The notes under the pieces were generated by a model, which had not been told where the DNA came from, did no database searches, and worked only from the letters and a program-made list of their open reading frames with translations. A DNA stretch of 64,000 nt. It comes from an uncultured Tenacibaculum sp. Lineage in GTDB: Bacteria; Bacteroidota; Bacteroidia; Flavobacteriales; Flavobacteriaceae. Below are positions 1 through 9,616 of this stretch, piece by piece (the stretch's first letter is position 1; each line of letters starts with the position of its first letter). A program made the position numbers and the translations under genes. The stretch lies in assembly GCA_947493285.1 (NCBI GenBank), contig CANLQH010000009.1, positions 1 through 64,000 of the forward strand, in the 5' to 3' direction.

Positions 1-25
1 ACTCGCGTTTTTCCCTTAGCGGGTG

Positions 26-58
26 CAAATATAGAACCCTTTTTTAACATAACAACAA
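26..58 (-). promoter_or_regulatory. minus-strand TAnnTTTG promoter
   Basis: On the minus strand the -7 element TATATTTG (33-26) lies 19 bases after a TTG (55-53), with a second TTG at 58-56. This fits the Bacteroidota primary sigma-factor consensus. Transcription would run leftwards out of the window, so the gene served, possibly a stable RNA, is not visible. Confidence 0.6.
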
Positions 59-197
59 CCTTTTTAAAACTATTTTTTGAGAAATTCTCAAAACACTGTA
101 ATGCAGGTTTTTATATTTTAAATAATTTGAGAAACATCATTAAACCTTACAACAATCAGTATTAATACACCACTTCCTAAAATACCTTATATATATA

Positions 198-228
198 TTG
201 TGCAAAAAATGCTTTTACAATATCTTTG
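198..228 (+). promoter_or_regulatory. thrS promoter, TTG-N20-TATCTTTG
   Basis: TTG at 198-200 and TATCTTTG at 221-228 are separated by 20 bases. This matches the Bacteroidota promoter consensus and sits about 50 bases before the thrS start. An AAGGAG-like stretch at 250-255 is too far from the ATG to be a normal ribosome binding site. Confidence 0.7.
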
Positions 229-279
229 CATTTCGAAATCTCCACTTGTAAGGAGATTAGCATATAACATATATATATA

Positions 280-2232
280 ATGATTAAAATTACATTACCT
301 GACGGGAGCGTTAAAGAGTTTGAAAAGAATAGCACAGCTATTGATGTTGCTAAAAGTATTAGTGAAGGTTTAGCTAGAAATGTTATTTCTGCTACATTTG
401 AAGGGAACACAGTTGAAACCACTACCCCACTCACAATAGACGGCTCGTTAGTACTACATACATTTAACGACACAAAAGGCAAGGAAGCTTTTTGGCATTC
501 TTCTGCACACGTATTAGCGCAAACCATCTTAGATTTTTATCCAAATGCAAAATTAACGATAGGTCCTGCTATTGAAAATGGATTTTATTACGATGTTGAT
601 TTTGGTGATGATTCAATTTCTGATAAAGATTTTGGAAAAATCGAAAAGCAATTTTTAGAAAGAGCTCGTGAAAAAGCTGAATTTAAGATGCGTTCTATTT
701 CTAAAGCAGATGCATTAGCATACTATAAAGAACAAAACAATGAATATAAAGTAGAATTAATTGAAGGATTAGAAGATGGTGATATTACTTTTTGTGACCA
801 TTCTGACTTTACTGATTTATGTCGTGGTGGACACATTCCAAATACTGGAATTATAAAAGCCATTAAGATAATGAGTGTTGCTGGTGCTTATTGGCGTGGT
901 GATGAAAAAAACAATCAATTAACTCGTGTTTACGGAATCTCATTTCCAAAACAAAAACAGTTAAAAGAATATTTAGAACTACTAGAGGAGGCAAAAAAGC
1001 GTGACCATAGAAAACTTGGTAAAGAGCTGGAGCTATTTACTTTTTCTCAAAAAGTTGGAGCTGGCTTACCATTATGGCTACCTAAAGGAGCTGCTTTACG
1101 TAGTCGTTTAGAAGATTTCTTAAAAGCTGCTCAGAAAAAAGCAGGTTACGAGATGGTAATGACTCCTCATATTGGTCAGAAAGAACTATATGTTACTTCT
1201 GGACACTATGCTAAATATGGCGAAGATAGTTTTCAACCTATTAACACCCCAAAAGATGATGAAGAGTTTTTATTAAAACCTATGAACTGTCCTCATCACT
1301 GTGAAGTTTTCAATTTCAAACCTCATTCTTATAAAGATTTACCAAAACGTTTTGCAGAATTTGGTACCGTATATAGATATGAACAAAGTGGTGAATTACA
1401 TGGATTAACTCGTGTTAGAGGATTTACTCAAGATGATGCACATATTTTCTGTACGCCAGAGCAATTAGATCAAGAATTTAAAGAAGTTATCGATTTAGTA
1501 TTATACGTATTCGGTTCTTTAGGATTTGAAGATTTCACTGCGCAAGTATCTATTAGAGACATGGACAATCTTGACAAATATATAGGTGATGTTAAAACTT
1601 GGGAAATTGCAGAACAAGCAATTATAAATGCAGCGACAGACAAAGGTTTAAATTTTGTAATTGAAGAAGGTGAAGCTGCTTTTTATGGACCTAAATTAGA
1701 CTTCATGGTAAAAGATGCTTTAGGCAGAAGTTGGCAGTTAGGAACCATTCAAGTAGATTATAATTTACCTAAACGTTTTGAATTAAGCTATAAAGGAGCC
1801 GATAATCAATTACACCAACCAGTAATGATTCACCGTGCGCCATTTGGCTCGATGGAGCGTTTTATTGCAGTATTACTAGAGCACACAGGTGGAAACTTCC
1901 CACTTTGGCTAACTCCAGAACAAGTTATTGTACTGCCAATCAGTGAGAAATATCAAAAATATACAGAAAAAGTTTTAACTTTGTTAGAAAATTCCGAAAT
2001 TCGCGCCCTCGTAGATAGCCGAAATGAGAAGACAGGAAGAAAGATACGTGATGCCGAAGTAAACAAAATACCTTTTATGGTTATTGTTGGAGAGAAAGAA
2101 GAACAGGATGGCACAGTATCTGTAAGGAAACATGGTGAAGGTGACATAGGAACCTTTACAATTGAAGAGTTTATTTCTCTAATACAGAAAGAAGTTAGTA
2201 AAACATTAGTTCCTTTTGGAAACCAAAAATAG
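280..2232 (+). CDS. thrS: threonine--tRNA ligase
   Basis: Threonyl-tRNA synthetase, a cytoplasmic enzyme that charges tRNA-Thr. At 650 aa it has the full family length. Visible parts are an N-terminal TGS domain (about 1-62), the editing domain with HSSAH at 73-77 and a later DLCRGGH, and the class II core with the zinc-binding MNCPHHC motif, motif 2 around [18 protein letters not shown] and motif 3 GSMERF. The C-terminal anticodon-binding domain includes [15 protein letters not shown]. The ATG at 280 is the first in frame after the promoter. It heads the cluster thrS-infC-rpmI-rplT, an order conserved widely in bacteria. Confidence 0.98.
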   Translation: MIKITLPDGSVKEFEKNSTAIDVAKSISEGLARNVISATFEGNTVETTTPLTIDGSLVLHTFNDTKGKEAFWHSSAHVLAQTILDFYPNAKLTIGPAIENGFYYDVDFGDDSISDKDFGKIEKQFLERAREKAEFKMRSISKADALAYYKEQNNEYKVELIEGLEDGDITFCDHSDFTDLCRGGHIPNTGIIKAIKIMSVAGAYWRGDEKNNQLTRVYGISFPKQKQLKEYLELLEEAKKRDHRKLGKELELFTFSQKVGAGLPLWLPKGAALRSRLEDFLKAAQKKAGYEMVMTPHIGQKELYVTSGHYAKYGEDSFQPINTPKDDEEFLLKPMNCPHHCEVFNFKPHSYKDLPKRFAEFGTVYRYEQSGELHGLTRVRGFTQDDAHIFCTPEQLDQEFKEVIDLVLYVFGSLGFEDFTAQVSIRDMDNLDKYIGDVKTWEIAEQAIINAATDKGLNFVIEEGEAAFYGPKLDFMVKDALGRSWQLGTIQVDYNLPKRFELSYKGADNQLHQPVMIHRAPFGSMERFIAVLLEHTGGNFPLWLTPEQVIVLPISEKYQKYTEKVLTLLENSEIRALVDSRNEKTGRKIRDAEVNKIPFMVIVGEKEEQDGTVSVRKHGEGDIGTFTIEEFISLIQKEVSKTLVPFGNQK

Positions 2233-2256
2233 ATAGTAATTTTAAATTTATAAGTC

Positions 2257-2817
2257 ATAGCAATTAGAAGAAGAGGCGGACGTAGACCGCTAAGAGTAAT
2301 TAAAGAAGATCAACATAGAATTAACGGGAAAATCCGTGATGTTGAAGAAGTTCGTCTTGTAGGCGAAAACATAGAGGTGGGTGTATATTCTTTATCGAGA
2401 GCTAGAGAAATAGCACGAGAGCAAGAATTAGATTTAGTTGAAATTTCACCTAAAGCAGTTCCTCCTGTTTGTAAAGTTATTGATTATAAGAAGTTTTTAT
2501 ACGAGCAAAAGAAACGTGAAAAAGCTTTAAAATCGAAAGCTACTAAAGTTACCGTAAAAGAGATTCGTTTCGGACCGAATACTGATGAGCATGATTATGA
2601 GTTTAAAAAGAAACACGCCATTAAATTTTTAAAAGATGGTGCTAAATTAAAAGCATTTGTTTTCTTTAAAGGACGTTCGATAGTATTTAAAGAGCAAGGA
2701 CAAATTTTATTATTAAAATTAGCTCAAGAATTAGAAGAGTACGGTAAGGTAGAACAAATGCCTAAGTTAGAAGGAAAACGTATGATTATGTTTATTGCTC
2801 CGAAAAAGGGTAAATAA
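2257..2817 (+). CDS. infC: translation initiation factor IF-3, ATA start
   Basis: IF-3 binds the 30S subunit and proofreads start-codon selection. The frame opens after TAA at 2251-2253 and reads GTC-ATA-GCA-ATT-AGA. The family N-terminus (M)[20 protein letters not shown] is encoded from ATA 2257. There is no ATG, GTG or TTG in frame before GTG 2377, and starting there would delete the start of the N-terminal domain ([20 protein letters not shown]). I therefore assign start ATA 2257, with ATT 2263 as the alternative; the protein is 186 aa. IF-3 rejects non-standard starts, so such a codon allows autoregulation, as known for the AUU start of E. coli infC. The C-terminal domain carries the conserved [15 protein letters not shown] segment. 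Confidence 0.93.
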   Translation: MAIRRRGGRRPLRVIKEDQHRINGKIRDVEEVRLVGENIEVGVYSLSRAREIAREQELDLVEISPKAVPPVCKVIDYKKFLYEQKKREKALKSKATKVTVKEIRFGPNTDEHDYEFKKKHAIKFLKDGAKLKAFVFFKGRSIVFKEQGQILLLKLAQELEEYGKVEQMPKLEGKRMIMFIAPKKGK

Positions 2818-2863
2818 TATAGCATACACACAATATATAAGCAAGATAAACTAAAAAACAAAG

Positions 2864-3061
2864 ATGCCTAAAATTAAAACAAAATCTAGTGCCAAGAAAC
2901 GTTTCAAGTTAACTGGTTCTGGTAAGATCAAAAGAAAGCACGCGTTTAAAAGTCACATCTTAACAAAGAAGTCTAAAAAACGTAAGCTTGCATTAACTCA
3001 TTCGACTTTAGTACATAAGTCTGATGAAGCTAACATTAAGCAACAATTAGTATTAAGATAA
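2864..3061 (+). CDS. rpmI: 50S ribosomal protein L35
   Basis: Small basic protein of 65 aa from the large ribosomal subunit. It opens [20 protein letters not shown], the usual L35 signature, and is rich in Lys/Arg throughout. It lies 46 bases after infC and 93 bases before rplT, in the conserved infC-rpmI-rplT order, and is almost certainly co-transcribed with them. The ATG follows an A-rich stretch without a Shine-Dalgarno sequence. Confidence 0.97.
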   Translation: MPKIKTKSSAKKRFKLTGSGKIKRKHAFKSHILTKKSKKRKLALTHSTLVHKSDEANIKQQLVLR

Positions 3062-3154
3062 TAATTGTTAGCCAGGGAATTTAATTATTAACCATGGAGT
3101 TAGGCTCAATAAAGTATCGATTTTCGATCGCCTACTACAAAAAACATTGAAATT
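3062..3154 (+). promoter_or_regulatory. possible rplT leader structure
   Basis: The 93-base gap between rpmI and rplT is longer than usual within this cluster. It contains a short exact hairpin (ATCGA-TTT-TCGAT, about 3117-3129) and possible longer-range pairing of AGCC near 3070 with GGCT near 3100. L20 autoregulates through mRNA structures in other phyla. Whether this gap is such a target is inference only. Confidence 0.3.
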
Positions 3155-3499
3155 ATGCCAAGATCAGTAAATTCAGTAGCTTCAAGAAATAGAAGAAAAA
3201 AAATCTTGAAGCAAGCAAAAGGTTACTTTGGAAGACGTAAAAACGTTTACACAGTAGCAAAGAATGCGGTTGAAAAAGGAATGCAATATGCATACCGTGA
3301 CCGTAAAAACAATAAGAGAAACTTCCGTTCATTATGGATTCAACGTATTAACGCTGGAGCTCGTCAGTTCGGAATGTCTTACTCGCAGTTTATGGGGAAA
3401 GTAAAAGCTAATAACATCGAATTAAACCGTAAGGTTTTAGCTGATTTAGCTATGAACAACCCAGAAGCTTTTAAGGCCATTGTAGAAAAAGTAAAATAA
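3155..3499 (+). CDS. rplT: 50S ribosomal protein L20
   Basis: L20 (114 aa) is a primary 23S rRNA-binding assembly protein. The start [20 protein letters not shown] and the internal [20 protein letters not shown] are characteristic of the family, and the length is typical. It is the last gene of the cluster and is followed at 3524-3549 by a strong terminator hairpin. Confidence 0.97.
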   Translation: MPRSVNSVASRNRRKKILKQAKGYFGRRKNVYTVAKNAVEKGMQYAYRDRKNNKRNFRSLWIQRINAGARQFGMSYSQFMGKVKANNIELNRKVLADLAMNNPEAFKAIVEKVK

Positions 3500-3523
3500 G
3501 TTTCATAACCTTGCTTATACTAA

Positions 3524-3552
3524 AAACCCAAACTTAATCGTTTGGGTTTTTT
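3524..3552 (+). terminator. terminator after rplT
   Basis: Stem AAACCCAAAC (3524-3533), loop TTAATC, stem GTTTGGGTTT (3540-3549), then a T run. It ends the thrS-infC-rpmI-rplT transcript and lies upstream of the ATG at 3596, which argues against starting the next gene any earlier. Confidence 0.85.
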
Positions 3553-3595
3553 TAAACCAACAACATCCATAATAAAGAACATAAAATCGTTACCT

Positions 3596-4183
3596 ATGAA
3601 AACTTTAAAGATCTTATTTATTCTTCTTTTTACTCAAAATATTATTGCACAAAATGCAGATAAAATTGAACAACCAAACACTGTTGAAAATCAATTTAAA
3701 AAACTTTATAAAAACTCAAACAATTATCAAATCTATAAAGTTGTAAAAAAGAATGAGTATTTAAGTTTACAAAAAAGCATTTTAGACAGTATTAAAGTTA
3801 TTAAAACCGATGCTGCTTCTAAACAAATTAAAATAGATGAACAGCTTAAAGCAATTACATCTTTACAAACTAAAATAGATACCTTAAAAGGAGACTTATC
3901 TGTATCTATTGAAAAAGAAGATTCATTTTCTCTTTTAGGTATGTCGCTAAATAAAGCAACCTATAATACTATTTTATGGAGTATTATTGCCGGCTTATTA
4001 ATTGGTCTTGCTTTTTTCATATATAAGTTTAACAACAGCAATTCAATTACAAGAGAAACTAAAAGCTTGTTAGTAGATGTTGAAGAAGAATTCGAAAAAC
4101 ACAAAAAGAACTCTATTGAAAAAGAACAAAAATTGCGTCGTCAATTACAAGATGAGATTAACAAACAACGTGGAGTAAATTAG
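3596..4183 (+). CDS. coiled-coil membrane protein, unknown function
   Basis: Predicted 195 aa when started at ATG 3596, where a signal peptide begins (MKTLKILFILLFTQNIIAQ); an earlier in-frame start would lie inside the rplT terminator. Residues about 35-110 are helical with heptad-like spacing. One transmembrane helix follows (about 120-142, TILWSIIAGLLIGLAFFIY), then a charged helical tail ending in KEQKLRRQLQDEINKQRG. It looks like a bitopic or anchored envelope protein. Flavobacterial homologues at this place after rplT are, to my knowledge, sometimes labelled tRNA (guanine-N1)-methyltransferase, but no methyltransferase motif is visible here. Confidence 0.8.
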   Translation: MKTLKILFILLFTQNIIAQNADKIEQPNTVENQFKKLYKNSNNYQIYKVVKKNEYLSLQKSILDSIKVIKTDAASKQIKIDEQLKAITSLQTKIDTLKGDLSVSIEKEDSFSLLGMSLNKATYNTILWSIIAGLLIGLAFFIYKFNNSNSITRETKSLLVDVEEEFEKHKKNSIEKEQKLRRQLQDEINKQRGVN

Positions 4184-4203
4184 TTCACGTTTTAATACAA
4201 ATA

Positions 4204-4237
4204 AAAAAAGCGCATCTTAGTTAAGATGCGCTTTTTT
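4204..4237. terminator. bidirectional terminator
   Basis: GC-rich inverted repeat AGCGCATCTT...AAGATGCGCT flanked by A and T runs (4204-4237). It lies between two convergent genes, the membrane protein ending at 4183 and the SRPBCC gene ending at 4239, and can serve both directions. Confidence 0.85.
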
Positions 4238-4238
4238 A

Positions 4239-4664
4239 TTATTCTAAATATTCTTTTAATCGATTTGTAAAATATTCCCAACCCCCTTCACAACTTTCTC
4301 TTGTAAATTCTGGAATATCAAAATGATGAAACTTTTCAATCCCTTCAGCCGACACCTTTACTTCTGTTTGATTTTCTGACTCAGAACTCAACTCAAACGC
4401 AACTAAAAATGGCTCCTTTACATAATCTGGATAAGTCCATTCTACCTTTATAGCTTTATTAGGCACAACTTCTGTTACTTCCCATAAATGATAAAATGTT
4501 CGCTCTTCTGAAGCAACTACAAACCAAGTTTTATAACCAACTTCTGCTTTAAAATCTGGAATGTTATCAAAAAACCACTGAATCATTTCCGAATGTTCAG
4601 TAATAGCCTTCCAGACTTTGTTAACTGGCTGATTTATTATTTTATCTACAATTACAGGCTTCAT
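4239..4664 (-). CDS. SRPBCC (AHSA1-like) domain protein
   Basis: A 141-aa protein with the START-like SRPBCC fold typical of the AHSA1/activator of Hsp90 ATPase family. The family pattern is visible in VDKIINQPVNKVWKAITEH near the N-terminus, ATYPDYV-like central strands and the C-terminal helix CEGGWEYFTNRLKEYLE. These proteins bind hydrophobic ligands; the substrate cannot be predicted. Its ATG follows directly after the TAA of fhs, so it is probably translated from the same message by coupling. Confidence 0.85.
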   Translation of the reverse strand: MKPVIVDKIINQPVNKVWKAITEHSEMIQWFFDNIPDFKAEVGYKTWFVVASEERTFYHLWEVTEVVPNKAIKVEWTYPDYVKEPFLVAFELSSESENQTEVKVSAEGIEKFHHFDIPEFTRESCEGGWEYFTNRLKEYLE

Positions 4665-6341
4665 TTACGACAGTCCTGATATAACTCCATTATTGTCAAT
4701 AGTCATTCCTTCAGATGCGGGAACAGCTGGTAAACCAGGCATACGCATCATTTTCCCTAAAATAGGAATGATAAACTGTGCACCCGCAGCTATTTCAATT
4801 TCTCGAACTGTAACAGTAAATCCTTCGGGTCTTCCAATTAGCTTATCATTGTCTGAAAATGATTTTTGAGTTTTCGCCATACATACGGCAAAATCATTAA
4901 AACCTAAACGATCTATTCTACGTAAGTTTAATTGCGCTTTTTTACTATACTCAACCTTATCTGCTCCGTAAACTTCTTTAGCAATCGTTTCTATTTTTTC
5001 TTTCACAGGGCTATTCCAATCATACAATGGTTTAAACTGTGTTGCTTTATTTTCAGCTACATCAACCACAGCATTCGCTAGATTTTTAGTCCCTTCACCT
5101 CCTTTTGCCCATCCTTCTGAAACTACTGCTTTTACACCTAAATTAGCACAAGCATCAATTACAAAACTAACCTCTTCATCAGAATCTGAAATAAATGAAT
5201 TGATTGCCACCACAGGTTCAATATTAAACTTACGGATATTTTCAATATGCTTTTCTAAATTCTTAAATCCATTTTGAACACGCTCTAAACTTGGAGTATT
5301 GTATTCTTCTTTTGGGGAACCTCCATGATGACGTAACGCTCTAATGGTAGCAACTAACACTACACACTTAGGATTTAAATCAGCATATTGTGATTTTATG
5401 TTTAAAAACTTCTCTGCACCTAAATCTGCACCAAAACCTGCTTCAGTAACTACATAATTAGACAACGACAATCCCATTTTTGTAGCGATAATGGTATTTG
5501 TTCCTTGTGCTATGTTTGCAAAAGGTCCACCATGTATAATCGCAGGATTCTCTTCTAAAGTCTGTACTAAATTTGGTTTAACTGCATCTTTTAATAAAAT
5601 AGCCATTGCATCTTGCGCTTTTAAATCACGAGCAAAAACTGGTTTTTTATCAAAAGTAAACCCAATAAAAATATTTCCTAATCGTTCTTTTAAATCATCA
5701 AAACTAGTCGCCATACAAAGTATTGCCATTACTTCTGATGCTGGCGTAATATTAAAACCATCTTCACGAGGAATTCCGTTTGCAGTTCCTCCCAACCCAA
5801 TAGTTATTTGACGTAAAGCACGATCGTTCATGTCTATTACACGTTTCCACAAAATAGTACGCGGATCGATATTCAAGTTATTGGTTTTACTCTGCAGGTT
5901 ATTATCTATTAAAGCTGATAATAAATTGTTTGCTTTTTCAATAGCATTAAAATCTCCAGTAAAATGAAGGTTAATATCTTCCATTGGTACTACCTGAGAA
6001 TATCCACCACCTGCAGCTCCCCCTTTTATTCCAAAAACAGGACCTAAAGATGGCTCACGTAACACAACAGTAGCTTGCTTGCCTACTTTATTTAAACCTT
6101 CAGTTAATCCAATTGAAACTGTAGTTTTCCCTTCACCTGCAGGCGTCGGTGTTAAAGCCGTTACTAAAACTAAATTATTATTCTTTACTTTTTCATCATC
6201 AATTAAACTCAAAGGTAATTTAGCTTTGAATTTACCGTACATTTCTAAATCATCCTCTTTAATATTTAGCTTAGCTGCTATTTTCTTAATGTGTTGTAAA
6301 TCTTTTGCTTGAGCAATCTCAATATCTGTTAAATGCGCCAT
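4665..6341 (-). CDS. fhs: formate--tetrahydrofolate ligase
   Basis: ATP-dependent ligase making 10-formyl-tetrahydrofolate from formate and THF in one-carbon metabolism; cytoplasmic. At 558 aa it has normal family length. The ATP-binding loop TPAGEGKTT lies near residue 66, with LREPSLGPVFGIKGGAAGGG just after it. Other conserved stretches are HFTGDFNAIEKANNL and RIDRLGFNDFAVCMAKTQKS. It is transcribed with the downstream SRPBCC gene, whose start abuts its stop. The upstream gap 6342-6546 is shared with the divergent secDF. Confidence 0.97.
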   Translation of the reverse strand: MAHLTDIEIAQAKDLQHIKKIAAKLNIKEDDLEMYGKFKAKLPLSLIDDEKVKNNNLVLVTALTPTPAGEGKTTVSIGLTEGLNKVGKQATVVLREPSLGPVFGIKGGAAGGGYSQVVPMEDINLHFTGDFNAIEKANNLLSALIDNNLQSKTNNLNIDPRTILWKRVIDMNDRALRQITIGLGGTANGIPREDGFNITPASEVMAILCMATSFDDLKERLGNIFIGFTFDKKPVFARDLKAQDAMAILLKDAVKPNLVQTLEENPAIIHGGPFANIAQGTNTIIATKMGLSLSNYVVTEAGFGADLGAEKFLNIKSQYADLNPKCVVLVATIRALRHHGGSPKEEYNTPSLERVQNGFKNLEKHIENIRKFNIEPVVAINSFISDSDEEVSFVIDACANLGVKAVVSEGWAKGGEGTKNLANAVVDVAENKATQFKPLYDWNSPVKEKIETIAKEVYGADKVEYSKKAQLNLRRIDRLGFNDFAVCMAKTQKSFSDNDKLIGRPEGFTVTVREIEIAAGAQFIIPILGKMMRMPGLPAVPASEGMTIDNNGVISGLS

Positions 6342-6480
6342 AGCGAATTGTATAAATTTTAGGTTGTTTCTTATGCTAAAAATAGCAGGTAAATATACAT
6401 AATATAATCCCTATAAAACCTGACATTTATTAGCATTTTATAACTAAACCCATACTAACTAGATAAATATCCTAAAAGAA

Positions 6481-6511
6481 TTGTCCAATCTTTTTTGAAA
6501 TACTATATTTG
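6481..6511 (+). promoter_or_regulatory. secDF promoter, TTG-N20-TATATTTG
   Basis: TTG at 6481-6483 and TATATTTG at 6504-6511 are 20 bases apart, followed by GCACG. This is close to the ideal Bacteroidota promoter, 35 bases before the secDF ATG. Confidence 0.75.
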
Positions 6512-6546
6512 CACGTTTTAAAAAAAGTCGATTTAAATTATTAAAA

Positions 6547-9528
6547 ATGCAAAACAAAGGTCTTATTAAATTATTTGCTGTCCTGTTTGGATTAGTGAGT
6601 TTGTACCAATTGTCGTTTACATTTTTTGCTAACAAAGTAGAAGATAGCGCAAAGGAGTACTCAAAAGAAAACGTTAAAGATAACAACGGTAGAGAGTTAG
6701 CTAGATATGAAAGAAAATATCTTGATAGCGTAGCAAATAAAGAAGTATTAAATTTAGGAGTTGCTAAATACACTTACAACGACATCAGGGAGAAAGAAAT
6801 GAACCTTGGTTTAGATTTAAAAGGTGGTATTAATGCAATTTTACAAGTATCTGTAAAAGATATCTTAATTGGGTTATCTAACAATTCAAAAAACACTGTT
6901 TTTATTGAAGCATTAGCAAAGGCTGATGAAGCTCAAAAAGACAGTCAAGAAAATTATTTAGATTTATTCTACAACAACTTCGTAGAATTATCTGCTAACA
7001 ATGTAAAGTTAAGCGATCCAAGTATTTTTGGAACTAAATCGTTACGTGACAAAATCGACTTTAATAAAACGAACGAACAAGTAAAATCGACTTTACAAGA
7101 AGAAATTAACACATCTATTAACACTGCTTTCGAAGTATTACGTAGCCGTATTGATAAATTTGGTGTTGTTCAACCAAACATTCAAAGAATTGGAACTTCT
7201 GGACGTATTCAAGTAGAATTACCAGGAGCTAAAGATATTGATAGAGTTAGAAAGTTATTACAAAGTACTGCTGAATTACAATTTTGGGAAGTATTTACAA
7301 ATGCTGATGTGCAAAACTTTTTCTTTGCTGCAAATGCAAAAGTTGCTGAATTATTAAAAGATGATTCAACTACTGAAGTAGCTAAAGATTCTACAAAAGC
7401 AGATAGTATTGATGATTTATTAGGAGAATCTGCAGATTCTACTAAAGTAGCTACACAGAAAAACTTGTTTACTTACATGTACCCTTTCGTAGCTCAGAGC
7501 CAACAACAAGTAAGTCCTTTAGTTGCACAAGCTAGAGTACAAGATACTGCGAAAGTAAATAGCTTTTTAGCTAACAAAGAAGTTAGAGCTTTATTACCAG
7601 CTAATTTAAAATATGTTAAATTTTTATGGGATTATAAAGCGCAACCAACTGCTGATGGAACAGGCGAAGTTATTAGCTTATACGCCATGAGATCTAACAG
7701 AAAAGGTAAAGCAGCTATTGATGGTGATGTTATTGCAGATGCAACACAAGACTATGACCAATTAAGTAAGCCTATTGTATCTATGACAATGAACGGAATA
7801 GGAACTAAGAAATGGTCTAAACTAACTGGTGAAAACATAGGAAAACATGTTGCAATTGTATTAGACAACTATGTTTATACTGCACCTGTTATTAATGGTC
7901 AATTAGGTAGTAACTCTTCTATTTCTGGTGGTTCTATGACTGTTGAAGAAGCACAAGATATTGCAACCATCTTAAAAGCTGGTAAATTACCTGCACCTGC
8001 AAGAATGATTCAAGCACAAGTTGTTGGACCATCTTTAGGTCAAGAATCTATTAACGCAAGTATGTGGTCTTTCGGACTAGCTATCTTATTAGTATTAGCT
8101 TGGATGTTCTTATACTATGGTAAAGCTGGTTTATATGCAAACATCGCTTTAGCTGTAAACATCTTGTTTATCTTCGGATGGTTAGTATCGTTTAATGCTG
8201 TATTAACATTACCTGGTATTGCTGGTATTATATTAACCATAGGTATGTCTGTAGATGCAAACGTAATTATTTTCGAAAGAATTAAAGAAGCATTAAGAGG
8301 TGGCAAGAGTTTAGGGGAAGCTGTTAATGAAGGATTTAGTTTCAAAGGAGCTTTATCTGCAATTATCGATGCTAACATTACTACTTTCTTAACTGGGGTT
8401 ATCTTATTTGTATTCGGTACAGGACCAATTAAAGGTTTTGCTTATACTTTAATGTTAGGTATTGCTACTTCTTTATTTACAGCAATTTTTATTACTCGTT
8501 TATTTATTGACGGAGCTGTTAACAGAGGTACTAAATTACCATTTAACACAAATATTTCTAAAAACTGGTTTAACAATATTAGTATTGAATTCTTAAAGAA
8601 ACGTAAGTTAGCTTACATTATTTCTGGATTCTTTATTCTTGCTGGATTAATTTCAATCTTTACTTTAGGATTAAAGCAAGGTGTTGACTTTAAAGGAGGT
8701 CGTTCGTACATCGTACGTTTTGATCAACCAATGAAAGCTAACGAAGTTGCTTCTTCATTAAAAGGTGCTTTTGGTACTGCTCCTGAAGTTAAAACTTACG
8801 GTCCTAGTAATCAATTAAAAATTACTACCGCTTTTAAAATTGATGAAGAAGGTAGAGAAGTTGATGATCAAGTACAAACTGCATTATATAACGGATTAAA
8901 ATCTTACATCGGAACTACTTCTTATGAAGACTTTAAACCAGGATTTGAAAAAGCTGAGAATTCTAATGCAATTATGAGCTACATGAAAGTTGAGCCAACA
9001 ATTGCTGATGATATTAAGCAAGCTGCTTTATGGGCTGTATTAGGTTCTTTAATCGTAGTATTCTTATATATCTTATTGCGTTTTAGAAAAATGTCTTACT
9101 CTATTGGTGCAGTAGCAGCTGTATTCCACGATGTATTAGTGGTATTAGGAGTATTCTCAATTTTCTACAAAATAATGCCATTTGATATGGAAATCGGTCA
9201 ATCATTTATTGCAGCGATCTTAACAGTGGTTGGATACTCGCTGAATGATACCGTGGTAATTTTTGATAGAATTAGAGAGTACGCTGCTAACAGTAATACT
9301 TTAACTGCTGGTTTAGTAGACAAAGCATTAAGTAGTACTTTAGGTAGAACAATCAATACATCTTTAACTACATTATTAGTAATGTTAGCTATTTTCTTCT
9401 TCGGTGGAGATAGTATTAAAGGATTCATGTTCGCATTAATCGTAGGTGTAGTTGTAGGTACGTATTCATCATTATTCGTAGCAACACCAATTATGTTCGA
9501 TGCTTCTAAAAAAGAAGACAAGAAATAA
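6547..9528 (+). CDS. secDF: protein translocase SecD/SecF fusion
   Basis: A single 993-aa chain combining SecD and SecF, membrane subunits that use the proton gradient to aid late steps of Sec export. The first transmembrane helix is at about 5-25. The SecD motif NLGLDLKGGINAILQV is near residue 95, followed by a large periplasmic region and the six-helix SecD membrane block with GMSVDANVIIFERIKE and the RGG/EGF loop. SecF begins near residue 670 (NISIEFLKKRKLAYIISGF) and ends with a second membrane block containing GYSLNDTVVIFDRIRE. The fused form is usual in Flavobacteriia. The first periplasmic domain carries an Asp/Ser/Thr-rich insert near residues 270-305. Confidence 0.97.
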   Translation: MQNKGLIKLFAVLFGLVSLYQLSFTFFANKVEDSAKEYSKENVKDNNGRELARYERKYLDSVANKEVLNLGVAKYTYNDIREKEMNLGLDLKGGINAILQVSVKDILIGLSNNSKNTVFIEALAKADEAQKDSQENYLDLFYNNFVELSANNVKLSDPSIFGTKSLRDKIDFNKTNEQVKSTLQEEINTSINTAFEVLRSRIDKFGVVQPNIQRIGTSGRIQVELPGAKDIDRVRKLLQSTAELQFWEVFTNADVQNFFFAANAKVAELLKDDSTTEVAKDSTKADSIDDLLGESADSTKVATQKNLFTYMYPFVAQSQQQVSPLVAQARVQDTAKVNSFLANKEVRALLPANLKYVKFLWDYKAQPTADGTGEVISLYAMRSNRKGKAAIDGDVIADATQDYDQLSKPIVSMTMNGIGTKKWSKLTGENIGKHVAIVLDNYVYTAPVINGQLGSNSSISGGSMTVEEAQDIATILKAGKLPAPARMIQAQVVGPSLGQESINASMWSFGLAILLVLAWMFLYYGKAGLYANIALAVNILFIFGWLVSFNAVLTLPGIAGIILTIGMSVDANVIIFERIKEALRGGKSLGEAVNEGFSFKGALSAIIDANITTFLTGVILFVFGTGPIKGFAYTLMLGIATSLFTAIFITRLFIDGAVNRGTKLPFNTNISKNWFNNISIEFLKKRKLAYIISGFFILAGLISIFTLGLKQGVDFKGGRSYIVRFDQPMKANEVASSLKGAFGTAPEVKTYGPSNQLKITTAFKIDEEGREVDDQVQTALYNGLKSYIGTTSYEDFKPGFEKAENSNAIMSYMKVEPTIADDIKQAALWAVLGSLIVVFLYILLRFRKMSYSIGAVAAVFHDVLVVLGVFSIFYKIMPFDMEIGQSFIAAILTVVGYSLNDTVVIFDRIREYAANSNTLTAGLVDKALSSTLGRTINTSLTTLLVMLAIFFFGGDSIKGFMFALIVGVVVGTYSSLFVATPIMFDASKKEDKK

Positions 9529-9547
9529 TAATTAAATAAATATTACC

Positions 9548-9582
9548 AAAACCGTTTTGAGTTATTATTCAAAACGGTTTTT
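9548..9582 (+). terminator. terminator after secDF
   Basis: Stem AAAACCGTTTTGA (9548-9560), loop of 8, stem TCAAAACGGTTTT (9569-9581), then T residues. It lies 20 bases after the secDF stop. Confidence 0.85.
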
Positions 9583-9601
9583 TTAGTTAATATCAAGCAA
9601 C

Positions 9602-9609
9602 TATCTTTG
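9602..9609 (+). promoter_or_regulatory. -7 element of hpt-adk
   Basis: TATCTTTG followed by CA lies 8 bases before the ATG at 9617, so the message would be leaderless or nearly so. A clear TTG element at the usual distance is not seen; that region overlaps the T run of the secDF terminator. Confidence 0.5.
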
Positions 9610-9616
9610 CACTCTG

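Noticed and set aside
2377..2817. IF-3 starting at GTG 2377
   Set aside because: It would remove about 40 N-terminal residues that are clearly encoded upstream and conserved in the family.
3542..3595. Upstream start of the coiled-coil membrane protein at 3542
   Set aside because: That codon lies inside the rplT terminator; the signal peptide begins at ATG 3596.
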